Origin: an uncultured Pelagibacteraceae bacterium
GTDB taxonomy: Bacteria; Pseudomonadota; Alphaproteobacteria; Pelagibacterales; Pelagibacteraceae
Direction of reading: 5' to 3'
Assembly: GCA_902617975.1 (NCBI GenBank)
Contig: CACMYV010000001.1
Location: 96,564-160,563, forward strand
Length of the DNA stretch: 64,000 nucleotides
In this document: positions 40,661 through 46,989 of the stretch, one piece after another
Numbering within the stretch: position 1 is the first letter of the stretch
Layout: the number at the start of each line of letters is the position of its first letter
Notes under the pieces: generated by a model
The model's database searches: none
Told to the model about the DNA's origin: nothing
Seen by the model: only the letters and a program-made list of their open reading frames with translations
Made by a program: the position numbers and the translations under genes

Positions 40661-41365
40661 ATGATTACTTTAGCTTTAACATTTTTACCATCAATATTGA
40701 TTCTAGCTTACTTTATTTTTAATGATAAATTCCGAGAGCCATTAGGAACTATTTCACTAATTTTTTTTTTTGGTTTTCTAATATGTCTACCAGCAGGCAT
40801 ACTTAATGAAATAAGTCATAATTTTTTCTTTGAAAAATTTAATTACTCTGAAAATCTAACAGCAAGTTTTTTGGGACCAGCTTGGGCTGAAGAATTATTA
40901 AAATTTTTTATTTTATATTTTATTGTTTTAAAAAGAAATGAATTCAATGAACCGATGGATGGATTAGTGTATGGAGTCGTTGTTTCATTAGGATTTGCTA
41001 CTTACGAGAATTATACATATGTTTATGAATGGGCTGTAATGTTAGCCAAAGAAGAAAATTTTAGTGCTGAAAAGTTTTCATACATTGTTGCTCTTGCAAG
41101 GTCTTATAGTGCGGTACCAATGCATGGATTGAATGGTGCGGTCATGGGGTACTACTTTGGAATGTATGTATTTACTGGAAACAAAAAATATTTGTATTTA
41201 TCAATAACACTTCCATATCTTTTTCACGGATTTTACAATTTTTTACCATTTCCTTTTTCAATGATAGTTATAGGAGTTTTAACAATTATGTCGTTTCTAT
41301 TACATAACGATCTCAAAAAAAAACAAAAACTAAAAAAATATGAAAGAGAAAAAATAAAAATATGA
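40661..41365 (+). CDS. PrsW-family intramembrane metalloprotease
   Basis: A 234-aa membrane protein with about seven helices. PrsW/Abi-superfamily active-site residues are present: Glu77-Glu78-x-x-Lys81 (AEELLKF), MDGLVYGVVVSLGFATYEN (about 99-117), His155 in MHGLNGAVMGYY and His189 in LFHGFYNF. Family members cleave anti-sigma factors or other membrane proteins; the substrate here is unknown. A TATAAT at 40644-40649 lies 11 bp before the ATG, so the transcript may be nearly leaderless. It overlaps the next gene by 4 bp (ATGA), which makes that secreted protein a candidate partner or substrate. Confidence 0.8.
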   Translation: MITLALTFLPSILILAYFIFNDKFREPLGTISLIFFFGFLICLPAGILNEISHNFFFEKFNYSENLTASFLGPAWAEELLKFFILYFIVLKRNEFNEPMDGLVYGVVVSLGFATYENYTYVYEWAVMLAKEENFSAEKFSYIVALARSYSAVPMHGLNGAVMGYYFGMYVFTGNKKYLYLSITLPYLFHGFYNFLPFPFSMIVIGVLTIMSFLLHNDLKKKQKLKKYEREKIKI

Positions 41366-42189
41366 TTTTATTTAGACAAATTTTAATTATTTTTTTTTTA
41401 TTTTTTTCATTCTCTACAGATCTTTACGCAATTACACCAAATAGTATTTATAAATTATTTCAAGGTGGTAAAAAATTAATAATGAAAGGTGATGAAGTTA
41501 CCGATACTGGAAAAGCAATAGAAAATTTAAAAGGAGGCAGCAAAATTGATGATACCGCAGGTATATCTTCACAAATAGACGAAGTATCATCTGTTAAATA
41601 TAATGAAAATACAATCAATGAAATCGAAAATTTAAATAATGATGAAATTTTTGAAAAACATGGAATTAAAAAACTTAAAAATCTTGATGGTGTTATTGAT
41701 ATTATTGATGGAGTAGAGATATCTAAAAGTTTTTTAGAAACAACATTAATCCATGAATACATTGATTACACCTGGGAAGGAAAAGTATTCAAGAATTCGA
41801 AATATTTTAAAAGTCCAGAGATTGAGAAAAAAATTTTGATTAAATGTAACTCTAATTTTGAAATATTATATTTCACTGCTATCTTAAATCAGCAAGAAAA
41901 AAATTATCTTCTACTTAGTGGTAATTTTATTAAAAAAAAAAGCGGTTTATTTAAACCACCAATGAAACGACAAGAAATGTTGGTACTTGGAGATCGTGAA
42001 GAATATATATTTTTTTCAAATAAACCAAAAGATATCAAGAAATATCCTTCAAAATATTTTGCAATTTTTAATAATAAAAATCTTTTGTATGAGATCAATT
42101 TAAATAATGCCAATAACCCTAATGATATAGAAATAAAATTGAACGAAAAAGAATTTGAAAGTTCTTTTAATTGCGAAAGATTACTTTAA
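41362..42189 (+). CDS. Secreted protein of unknown function, coupled to PrsW-like protease
   Basis: A 275-aa protein that I do not recognise. It has a signal peptide (about residues 1-23, ending LYA), a low-complexity polar region (about 45-90) and a mixed alpha/beta C-terminal part (EYIDYTWEGKVFKN ... ILIKCNSNFEILYFTAILNQ). There are only two cysteines in the mature part, which could form a disulfide. ATGA overlap with the PrsW-like gene points to a functional pair. It converges on the 94-aa gene with a 2-bp gap. Confidence 0.6.
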   Translation: MILFRQILIIFFLFFSFSTDLYAITPNSIYKLFQGGKKLIMKGDEVTDTGKAIENLKGGSKIDDTAGISSQIDEVSSVKYNENTINEIENLNNDEIFEKHGIKKLKNLDGVIDIIDGVEISKSFLETTLIHEYIDYTWEGKVFKNSKYFKSPEIEKKILIKCNSNFEILYFTAILNQQEKNYLLLSGNFIKKKSGLFKPPMKRQEMLVLGDREEYIFFSNKPKDIKKYPSKYFAIFNNKNLLYEINLNNANNPNDIEIKLNEKEFESSFNCERLL

Positions 42190-42191
42190 AA

Positions 42192-42476
42192 TTAAATTTC
42201 ATCATTTTTATCTCTTTTAACCTTTTTTAGCATTCTAATCTCAGTTTCAATCATTTCAAATTTGTGACGATCACAAATATAATTAAAATACTTAATTGAA
42301 TTGTAAGGAAGAAAATACAATTTTAATATTAAATTTAATAAAGGTTTATCTTTATAAAATTCTTTTTTTGCGTTCATGGATAAATTTCTATGAGTCAAAA
42401 GCCATCCTAAATAATTTCTCCATTCCAATCTATTTTCTAATCTTTCTTTAATTATTTCATCAAGTTTATTTTTCAT
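42192..42476 (-). CDS. 94-aa protein, last gene of the nuclease operon
   Basis: A basic, helical 94-aa protein that I do not recognise. It begins MKNKLDEIIKERLENRLEWRNYLGWLLTHRNL and ends in a charged helix (EMIETEIRMLKKVKRDKNDEI). The middle (LLNLILKLYFLPYNSIKYFNYICD) is moderately hydrophobic and could pack as a helical bundle or touch the membrane. Its start overlaps the nuclease 3' end by 11 bp, so it is translated with the nuclease. It could be an accessory or inhibitor protein; that is a guess from position only. Confidence 0.6.
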   Translation of the reverse strand: MKNKLDEIIKERLENRLEWRNYLGWLLTHRNLSMNAKKEFYKDKPLLNLILKLYFLPYNSIKYFNYICDRHKFEMIETEIRMLKKVKRDKNDEI

Positions 42477-43188
42477 TGACTACCTCTGAGTATCTATCGG
42501 CTGAATTACATATTTTACATTCATTGTATTTATCAGGTATTTGGTTACCTTCGAGTAAATCAATTTTATCAGTTACAAATTGCATAAACTCATCCTCATT
42601 TCTTTTCAAAGGAAAGTAACTTATTTTCATTTTTTGATTAATTGATTTAAGATTACTTGTAGTAATTTCCTCTGGAGAAAATTGAATTAGTCCTAAGTGA
42701 GAAATAGGCTTTAACTCTGGCCCTCTTAGTGGATTTTCAAAAATTTTGGCATAAGATTCAAGCTGAAATCTATATGAAAAACTTTTATCTTGATCATCTG
42801 TTGTTTTGAAATCTAAAATTCCATTACTCTTCTCAAATTTTACAACTAAATCAGGTTTTCCTTCTAAAATATATTCTCTTCCTTTATTATCTTTTAATCC
42901 ATTTGAGGTAATAGTTGCCGGAATCTCTAATTCATTAAATTCCAGCTGACCTTTTTTTTTTCTAGAGTCAGTTATTTTTTTTGTAACTGTTTTATAAAAT
43001 TTTCCATCAGGTAATTTATCAGTTATTTCTGAAGTACTTTTATCAATAAAATATGCTTTTTGTTTTAAATCAAATGCATTAAATATTCTTGGAAAATTCC
43101 CTTTAATTTCAATATTTAATTTATATTTAAGATAGAAACATCTATCACAATCTGCATAATTAAAGTTATTTGGAGCAAATTTAAACAT
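42466..43188 (-). CDS. PD-(D/E)XK nuclease, RecB/Cas4-like
   Basis: A 240-aa protein with the RecB-type nuclease core. Asp113 lies in EGKPDLVV, the DxK motif is Asp126-Phe-Lys128 in ILDFKTTDD, and the QxxxY motif is Gln142...Tyr146. Two CxxC pairs frame the core: Cys14/Cys17 (DCDRCFYL) and Cys224/Cys227 (ECKICNSADR). This suggests a zinc or iron-sulfur site holding the two ends together, reminiscent of Cas4/AddB but with a different Cys spacing. No Cas genes or repeats are nearby. The start shares a TAATG overlap with the 52-aa gene. It may be a stand-alone DNA-processing enzyme of a defence or mobile system. Confidence 0.78.
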   Translation of the reverse strand: MFKFAPNNFNYADCDRCFYLKYKLNIEIKGNFPRIFNAFDLKQKAYFIDKSTSEITDKLPDGKFYKTVTKKITDSRKKKGQLEFNELEIPATITSNGLKDNKGREYILEGKPDLVVKFEKSNGILDFKTTDDQDKSFSYRFQLESYAKIFENPLRGPELKPISHLGLIQFSPEEITTSNLKSINQKMKISYFPLKRNEDEFMQFVTDKIDLLEGNQIPDKYNECKICNSADRYSEVVNEK

Positions 43189-43346
43189 TAGTAAACCTCC
43201 GATATATATCGAATTAATTGAGGCTTTGACTTTGATTTTCCAATAATTTTAATTGTTTCATTTATTTCTATATAAACAACATAAAAATGTTTATCCTCAA
43301 CTTTATCTCTAACTTCTTCAACTCTTATTGCATGAATTGTATCCAT
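43188..43346 (-). CDS. 52-aa protein between RHH protein and nuclease
   Basis: A short ORF joined at both ends by TAATG overlaps: its ATG shares a base with the stop of the ribbon-helix-helix gene and its TAA shares a base with the nuclease start. The product (MDTIHAIRVEEVRDKVEDKH...) contains a short beta-beta-alpha pattern (HFYVVYIEINETIKIIG, then KPQLIRYISEVY). The exact coupling on both sides argues that it is real. No family recognised; it could be an adaptor or antitoxin-like partner. Confidence 0.65.
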   Translation of the reverse strand: MDTIHAIRVEEVRDKVEDKHFYVVYIEINETIKIIGKSKSKPQLIRYISEVY

Positions 43347-43735
43347 TAGTTTACACTCCTTTCATCTTGAAGTTGCTCATATTTAAACTTTGAAACTACA
43401 AGTCTTAAATCATCCATTATTTTAGACCATTTCTCATCAAATTTATCAGTTGAACTCAACCAGGGTAAATCATCTTCTGAAAGATCTAACAACTTGATTA
43501 TTTTGTTATCAATATCTCTCAAAATTTCCTGCCTTTTGCGTGGACTATGTTCAGAAAACAAACTAACAATTATTTGATTTGCATCTTTATAAGATGAGGT
43601 TTTTTGATTCACCAAAGTTCTAACTACTTGAGCTTTTGATAAAGTAAGTCCTGGAGTTAAAGTTGTTGATAGGTCGTCTATTTTTTTATAGCAAGTGATA
43701 TCAATTGCTATTGATTTGTACTTTTTCTTATTCAT
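43346..43735 (-). CDS. Ribbon-helix-helix-type DNA-binding protein, first gene of the nuclease operon
   Basis: A 129-aa protein. Residues 6-50 (KSIAIDITCYKKIDDLS ... LTLSKAQVVRTLVNQK) read as a beta strand followed by two helices, as in ribbon-helix-helix regulators of plasmids and toxin-antitoxin systems. The C-terminal two thirds are helical and acidic (KRQEILRDIDNKIIKLLDLSEDDLPWL). A perfect 10-bp inverted repeat overlaps its ribosome-binding site, so autoregulation is likely. It leads a chain of four genes joined by 1-, 1- and 11-bp overlaps. Confidence 0.65.
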   Translation of the reverse strand: MNKKKYKSIAIDITCYKKIDDLSTTLTPGLTLSKAQVVRTLVNQKTSSYKDANQIIVSLFSEHSPRKRQEILRDIDNKIIKLLDLSEDDLPWLSSTDKFDEKWSKIMDDLRLVVSKFKYEQLQDERSVN

Positions 43736-43738
43736 TAT

Positions 43739-43765
43739 CTATTCCTTTCTGATCCAAAGGAATAG
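43739..43765. repeat. Perfect 10-bp inverted repeat over the ribosome-binding site of the RHH gene
   Basis: CTATTCCTTT (43739-43748) and AAAGGAATAG (43756-43765) flank a 7-nt loop. On the minus strand the AAGGA of the second arm is the Shine-Dalgarno, about 8 nt before the ATG at 43735. As DNA it is a good RHH operator; as RNA it would hide the ribosome-binding site. Confidence 0.7.
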
Positions 43766-43892
43766 GTTAAGGAAATGAATTTATTAGACCTACATTCCAA
43801 TAACGAACACTTTGGTTCATTTATTAGTTTATTTTTTCGAAAGGATTATTTTATAACTCTGTACTCTGCTTCGTTTCCAAGCAACAACTCAT

Positions 43893-43956
43893 AAATGGAA
43901 GGCCAATATACACTACAGTAGGTCTATAAAAATAGTTGTATATAGGCCTTCCATTT
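43893..43956. repeat. Long imperfect hairpin (12 + 7 bp arms)
   Basis: AAATGGAAGGCC (43893-43904) pairs perfectly with GGCCTTCCATTT (43945-43956). After an A/A mismatch, ATATACA (43906-43912) pairs with TGTATAT (43937-43943), leaving a 24-nt loop. The loop contains GTAGGTCTA, complementary to 43785-43793. Could be a structured RNA, a replication or recombination site, or a degraded small transposable element. Orientation is unknown. Confidence 0.7.
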
Positions 43957-44036
43957 TGGTCAGTTATCTTAAATAACCTCTCATATACTTATATAAACTA
44001 TAATATTTATTTTTCAATGAATAAAAAAATTTAATT

Positions 44037-44210
44037 TTATTTTTTATTTTTTATTTTAAATCCATTTTTTTCTAAAACTTTTATAAGGTTTTTAAGCTTA
44101 ACATCTCTTGGTGTCCTATGATTTCCTATACTTTCAAAAAATATAGGTTTTAAACCTCTTTTTTCTTTTGATTTAAAAAAGTCTTTTATTGATTGTATTT
44201 TTATTTTCAT
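44037..44210 (-). CDS. 57-aa basic protein, small ORF
   Basis: ATG at 44210 preceded at good distance by AAAGGAG, one of the strongest ribosome-binding sites in the window. The product starts MKIKIQSIKDFFKSKEKRG and contains a neat NHRTPRDVKLKNLIKVLEKNGF segment, then a basic tail. It is likely a real small gene of the island. Function unknown; small basic proteins of this kind occur in phages and satellites. 301 bp separate it from the downstream RHH operon. Confidence 0.55.
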   Translation of the reverse strand: MKIKIQSIKDFFKSKEKRGLKPIFFESIGNHRTPRDVKLKNLIKVLEKNGFKIKNKK

Positions 44211-44343
44211 GTTTCTCCTTTAGCGTTTTATTTTAAGTCCTAGCAAGTAGAGTTTTTTCTAAATCAGGACAAATTAAATTTAAAACATAATAAAAACAAA
44301 GTCTAGTCAAAACAGCAACACGAGAATTAATTAATGTTAGTTT

Positions 44344-44739
44344 ATGCAATTATTTATTCGAAAATTAATTATGATTATTTTATTATATTTTTTGGTACCA
44401 CAAACTAATTTAAATGCAGATGAAGGTTTAAATATAACATGTATTAATATGAAAAATATTTTAGGTCAAAATTATAAGCCTCTTAAATTTAAACTTGAGG
44501 CTGTTGGCTTCCAGTATTTTGATGAAAATTTAAACAAATTTGTGACTATAAAATCAAATAAATTAGTAATAAATGATAATTTCTTAGCAGTTAGAATTAA
44601 GGACTACGAATTAGGATTTCAAATGATTAAATTAAATGACCATAAAAAACCAACATTGGTAATGTCAAAATATCACTTTAAAAGTGGGTTATTTTTGGAT
44701 CATTACAAATGTAATTCAAAAAAATCTTATTTGAATTAA
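44344..44739 (+). CDS. Small secreted protein of unknown function
   Basis: A 131-aa protein with a signal peptide (about residues 1-25, ending LNA) and a beta-rich mature part of about 105 residues with two cysteines (ITCINMK near residue 33 and HYKCNSK near 122), probably a disulfide across the domain. The pattern of alternating strands (LKFKLEAVGFQYFDE, FVTIKSNKLVINDNFLAVRI, LGFQMIKLND) suggests a single beta domain. No family recognised. It stands alone, 71 bp before the restriction endonuclease gene. Confidence 0.6.
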   Translation: MQLFIRKLIMIILLYFLVPQTNLNADEGLNITCINMKNILGQNYKPLKFKLEAVGFQYFDENLNKFVTIKSNKLVINDNFLAVRIKDYELGFQMIKLNDHKKPTLVMSKYHFKSGLFLDHYKCNSKKSYLN

Positions 44740-44810
44740 AATTTATAATTAAGTTATATCTGGTCTAAAAAAAACCTTTAATATATGAAATTCATAATTA
44801 TTTAATAAAT

Positions 44811-45464
44811 ATGACCTTAGAAGAAGAGTTTAAAATTATAAAAAAATTTGAGAAAAATAATCAAAGTATTTTTACTGAAGGAAAACCTTTTAATAAATAT
44901 AGGTCAAAAAAAATTATATATAGATCTAAAGAACATCTTAAAATTTTAAAAGAAAGGTTTATGAATGACAGGCCCGAATTCAAGGATAAATCAAAATCAG
45001 ATAAGAATAAAAAAAGTGTAATTCCTGATAAAGCAATTTATGAGTATATTAAAGAAAAGCATTCTTTTACAGATGAGGATACAAAGTTAGTCAAAACTTA
45101 TCATAATATAGCCATGGATGCTGAAAATAGATTTGGGTATTACTTAGAAGAATTTATCTATAGTAAAATCAAATCAGAAAATTGGGTTTGGTGCACTGGT
45201 AGTATTTTAAGAAGTATAGACTTCATAAAAGAAAATAAGGATAATAAGAAAAATTCCTGGATAATGCTTCAAATTAAGAATAGTGATAATTCTGAAAATA
45301 GCTCCTCTAGTAAAGTAAGAAAAGGTACGAATATTAAAAAATGGTTTAGACGATTTTCAACTAGAGATGCCACTAACTGGGATAAATTGGTTGAAATTAC
45401 TTCAAATCAAACTTTAAATGAAGAAAATTTTTTGGAATTTTTAAGAGGTAAAGCTAAAAATTAA
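44811..45464 (+). CDS. Type II restriction endonuclease, SinI-like
   Basis: A 217-aa protein. The C-terminal block WVWCTGSILRSIDFI (about residues 125-139), then IMLQIKNSDNSENSSSSK (151-168) and GTNIKKWFRRFSTRDATNW (172-190), resembles what I recall of the SinI/AvaII-type GGWCC endonucleases. Asp137 with Gln154-Ile-Lys156 would form a PD-(D/E)XK-type active site. The next gene, converging with an 11-bp overlap, is a C5-cytosine methyltransferase, the type that protects GGWCC in SinI systems. The restriction function is well supported by context; the exact recognition site is inferred from family resemblance only. Confidence 0.72.
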   Translation: MTLEEEFKIIKKFEKNNQSIFTEGKPFNKYRSKKIIYRSKEHLKILKERFMNDRPEFKDKSKSDKNKKSVIPDKAIYEYIKEKHSFTDEDTKLVKTYHNIAMDAENRFGYYLEEFIYSKIKSENWVWCTGSILRSIDFIKENKDNKKNSWIMLQIKNSDNSENSSSSKVRKGTNIKKWFRRFSTRDATNWDKLVEITSNQTLNEENFLEFLRGKAKN

Positions 45465-46650
45465 AAGATTTTTGATTTGAAGCAACTTTTTTATCTAAAC
45501 TATTGTGCCAGTCTAAATCACTTGTATTCAAATATCTTGAATATTTAAAATTATTAATAACTCTTATCTTCTTTCTTAACGCGTGATTAACAATTAGTTT
45601 TCCTATAGCTTTGCCTAGGCTCACAGGCACAGCATTACCAATTTGTTTATATTGATTTCTTAAACTGCCACTTAATTTCCAATCATCTGGGAATTCTTGA
45701 ATTCTTTTGTATTCTTGAATTGATAAAGGTCTATTTAATTCTGGATGAGCTAAATCTGTTGCTGGCATTGTAGGATCAGTAACTAATGTAGGAGAAGGCT
45801 TATTCCATCCTAATCTCCTTAAAAATCCAGTCTTACCCCCGCCTGCAAAATAAGAACTGCCTAAAGCTTCTTTTTGTAATGAAACAGGCAAACTTTTCCA
45901 ATTTTGTCCCTCTTTAATTTTTTTATAATATTTAATTCTATATTCAGGAAACTTTACAAAGTCATGAGTGATATTATGTAGGCCTTTAACTGCAGATTTA
46001 AATGTATTCCAGGATTTTAAACCATAATTTCTATGCTCTGAATGAGTTGGAGAGAGATATGGTAATTTTTCTTTTTTGTTACCAACTATAACAATTCTTT
46101 CCCGAACTTGGGGAGTGCCAAAATTTGCTGAGTTATATAAATTAAAACTTACTTTGTAACCACATTTATTTAAATAATCTAAGATAAACTTAAGCGTTCC
46201 ACCCTTTTCTTCTCTGGGTTTTAGTTTTCCTTTTCTTTTTCTGTGAGGCACATGTTTTAATGGTACACTTAATAAGCCTCTAACATTTTCAATTACAAAA
46301 TAAGTTGGTTTTAATTTTTTAATAACCTCTAAAAATTTTATAAAAACAACTCCTCTATTTTCATTAATTGATAATCTTTTTCCAGCAGTGCTGAAAGCCT
46401 GACAAGGCGGCCCTCCAACAATTAGATCAACTTTCTCATTTTTTTTTAATCCTGCTGCTTTTTTAATTTGTTCAGGAGTGTAAAGATTTATATCTTCTAA
46501 AACTTTAAGCTTAGGGTTATTCAATTTAATTGTTTCCCTTATGAATTTTTCACTTTCACATGCTAGGATTACATCTATTCCTGCTTTCTTGAGGCCAATA
46601 TCTAATCCCATCGCACCTGTAAAAAAACTTAAAGCTTTGATTCTTTTCAT
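45454..46650 (-). CDS. DNA (cytosine-5)-methyltransferase of the restriction-modification system
   Basis: A 398-aa enzyme (start ATG 46650, with AGGTGG about 11 nt upstream). An earlier in-frame start at 46692 would add 14 unsupported residues. C5-methyltransferase motifs are in order: I FTGAMGLDIGL (about 10-20), IV GGPPCQAFS with catalytic Cys83, VI ENVRGL, VIII QVRERIVIVG, then a target-recognition region and X QIGNAVPVSLG. It methylates cytosine at C5 in DNA and protects the host from the convergent endonuclease. The length and motif set are normal for type II enzymes. Confidence 0.93.
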   Translation of the reverse strand: MKRIKALSFFTGAMGLDIGLKKAGIDVILACESEKFIRETIKLNNPKLKVLEDINLYTPEQIKKAAGLKKNEKVDLIVGGPPCQAFSTAGKRLSINENRGVVFIKFLEVIKKLKPTYFVIENVRGLLSVPLKHVPHRKRKGKLKPREEKGGTLKFILDYLNKCGYKVSFNLYNSANFGTPQVRERIVIVGNKKEKLPYLSPTHSEHRNYGLKSWNTFKSAVKGLHNITHDFVKFPEYRIKYYKKIKEGQNWKSLPVSLQKEALGSSYFAGGGKTGFLRRLGWNKPSPTLVTDPTMPATDLAHPELNRPLSIQEYKRIQEFPDDWKLSGSLRNQYKQIGNAVPVSLGKAIGKLIVNHALRKKIRVINNFKYSRYLNTSDLDWHNSLDKKVASNQKSFNF

Positions 46651-46989
46651 GAATTTATATTTACCACCTAATACAAATTTTTTGCATAACAAAGATCTAA
46701 AAGTTTGTCTCAGACATTCATTTTGTTGGTAAATAGTTGGTAAATTTTTATAGAAAAAAAGGTTCTCGAATAAAGGTTGATTTTAAATGCTAATTAAAGA
46801 TATTTTTTAGTGTCGTAAATTATGAGTGTACTGCTCTAACCAACTGAGCTACAGGCCCTTTGATAAATTAAGGTTTTATAGCATTAAAAAAGTTAATCAA
46901 GCACCAATGTCCCTATTTTTATTTCTATTTATTTGTTTTTGTAATTAGATTGATTGGTAAGTGGTTTAAAACTTTTTAATTTATCAATA
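46651..46989. other. Gap between methyltransferase and SGNH hydrolase genes, right boundary of the island
   Basis: It holds the methyltransferase 5' region, a tandem TTGGTAAATAGTTGGTAAAT word (46726-46745) similar to the one in the left repeat, and the truncated tRNA copy with its flank (46819-46970). No convincing ORF is seen. Confidence 0.6.
46819..46970. repeat. Right direct repeat of the island: truncated tRNA 5' half plus flank (attR-like)
   Basis: 46819-46858 equals the first 40 nt of the CAT tRNA at 38862-38938 (through the anticodon loop), on the minus strand. The flank continues to match up to about 46910 with three mismatches, then more loosely to 46970. The 3' half of the tRNA is missing, so this copy cannot make a tRNA. 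Confidence 0.85.

Larger units (their letters stand above)
43736..44036. promoter_or_regulatory. Gene-free 300-bp region rich in inverted repeats, upstream of the RHH-nuclease operon
   Basis: It contains a 10-bp inverted repeat at 43739-43765, a long imperfect hairpin at 43893-43956 (12-bp perfect arms, one mismatch, then 7 more pairs), and a 9-bp inverted pair TAGACCTAC (43785-43793) / GTAGGTCTA (43918-43926), the second copy lying in the hairpin loop. No ORF above 40 codons is convincing. It likely holds the operon promoter and perhaps a structured RNA, but no clear promoter hexamers are assigned. Confidence 0.5.
38939..46818. mobile_element. Genomic island of about 7.9 kb bracketed by tRNA-derived direct repeats
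   Basis: The segment between an intact tRNA gene and a second copy of its 5' half contains only accessory genes: unknown secreted and membrane proteins, a ribbon-helix-helix/nuclease operon, small ORFs and a restriction-modification pair. The repeat breaks at the anticodon loop, a common crossover site for tyrosine recombinases. No integrase or transposase gene is present, so the element is either a relic, mobilised in trans, or made by homologous recombination at the tRNA locus. The limits are inferred from the repeats. Confidence 0.6.

Noticed and set aside
42466..43188. Cas4 of a CRISPR system
   Set aside because: No direct repeats with spacers or other Cas genes occur in the window, and the cysteine spacing is not that of Cas4.
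38939..46818. Intact prophage
   Set aside because: No capsid, terminase, portal, tail, lysis or integrase genes are seen; the content is small accessory genes.
46819..46858. Second tRNA gene matching the CAT tRNA
   Set aside because: Only the 5' half through the anticodon loop is present; the 3' half, T-arm and acceptor partner are missing.
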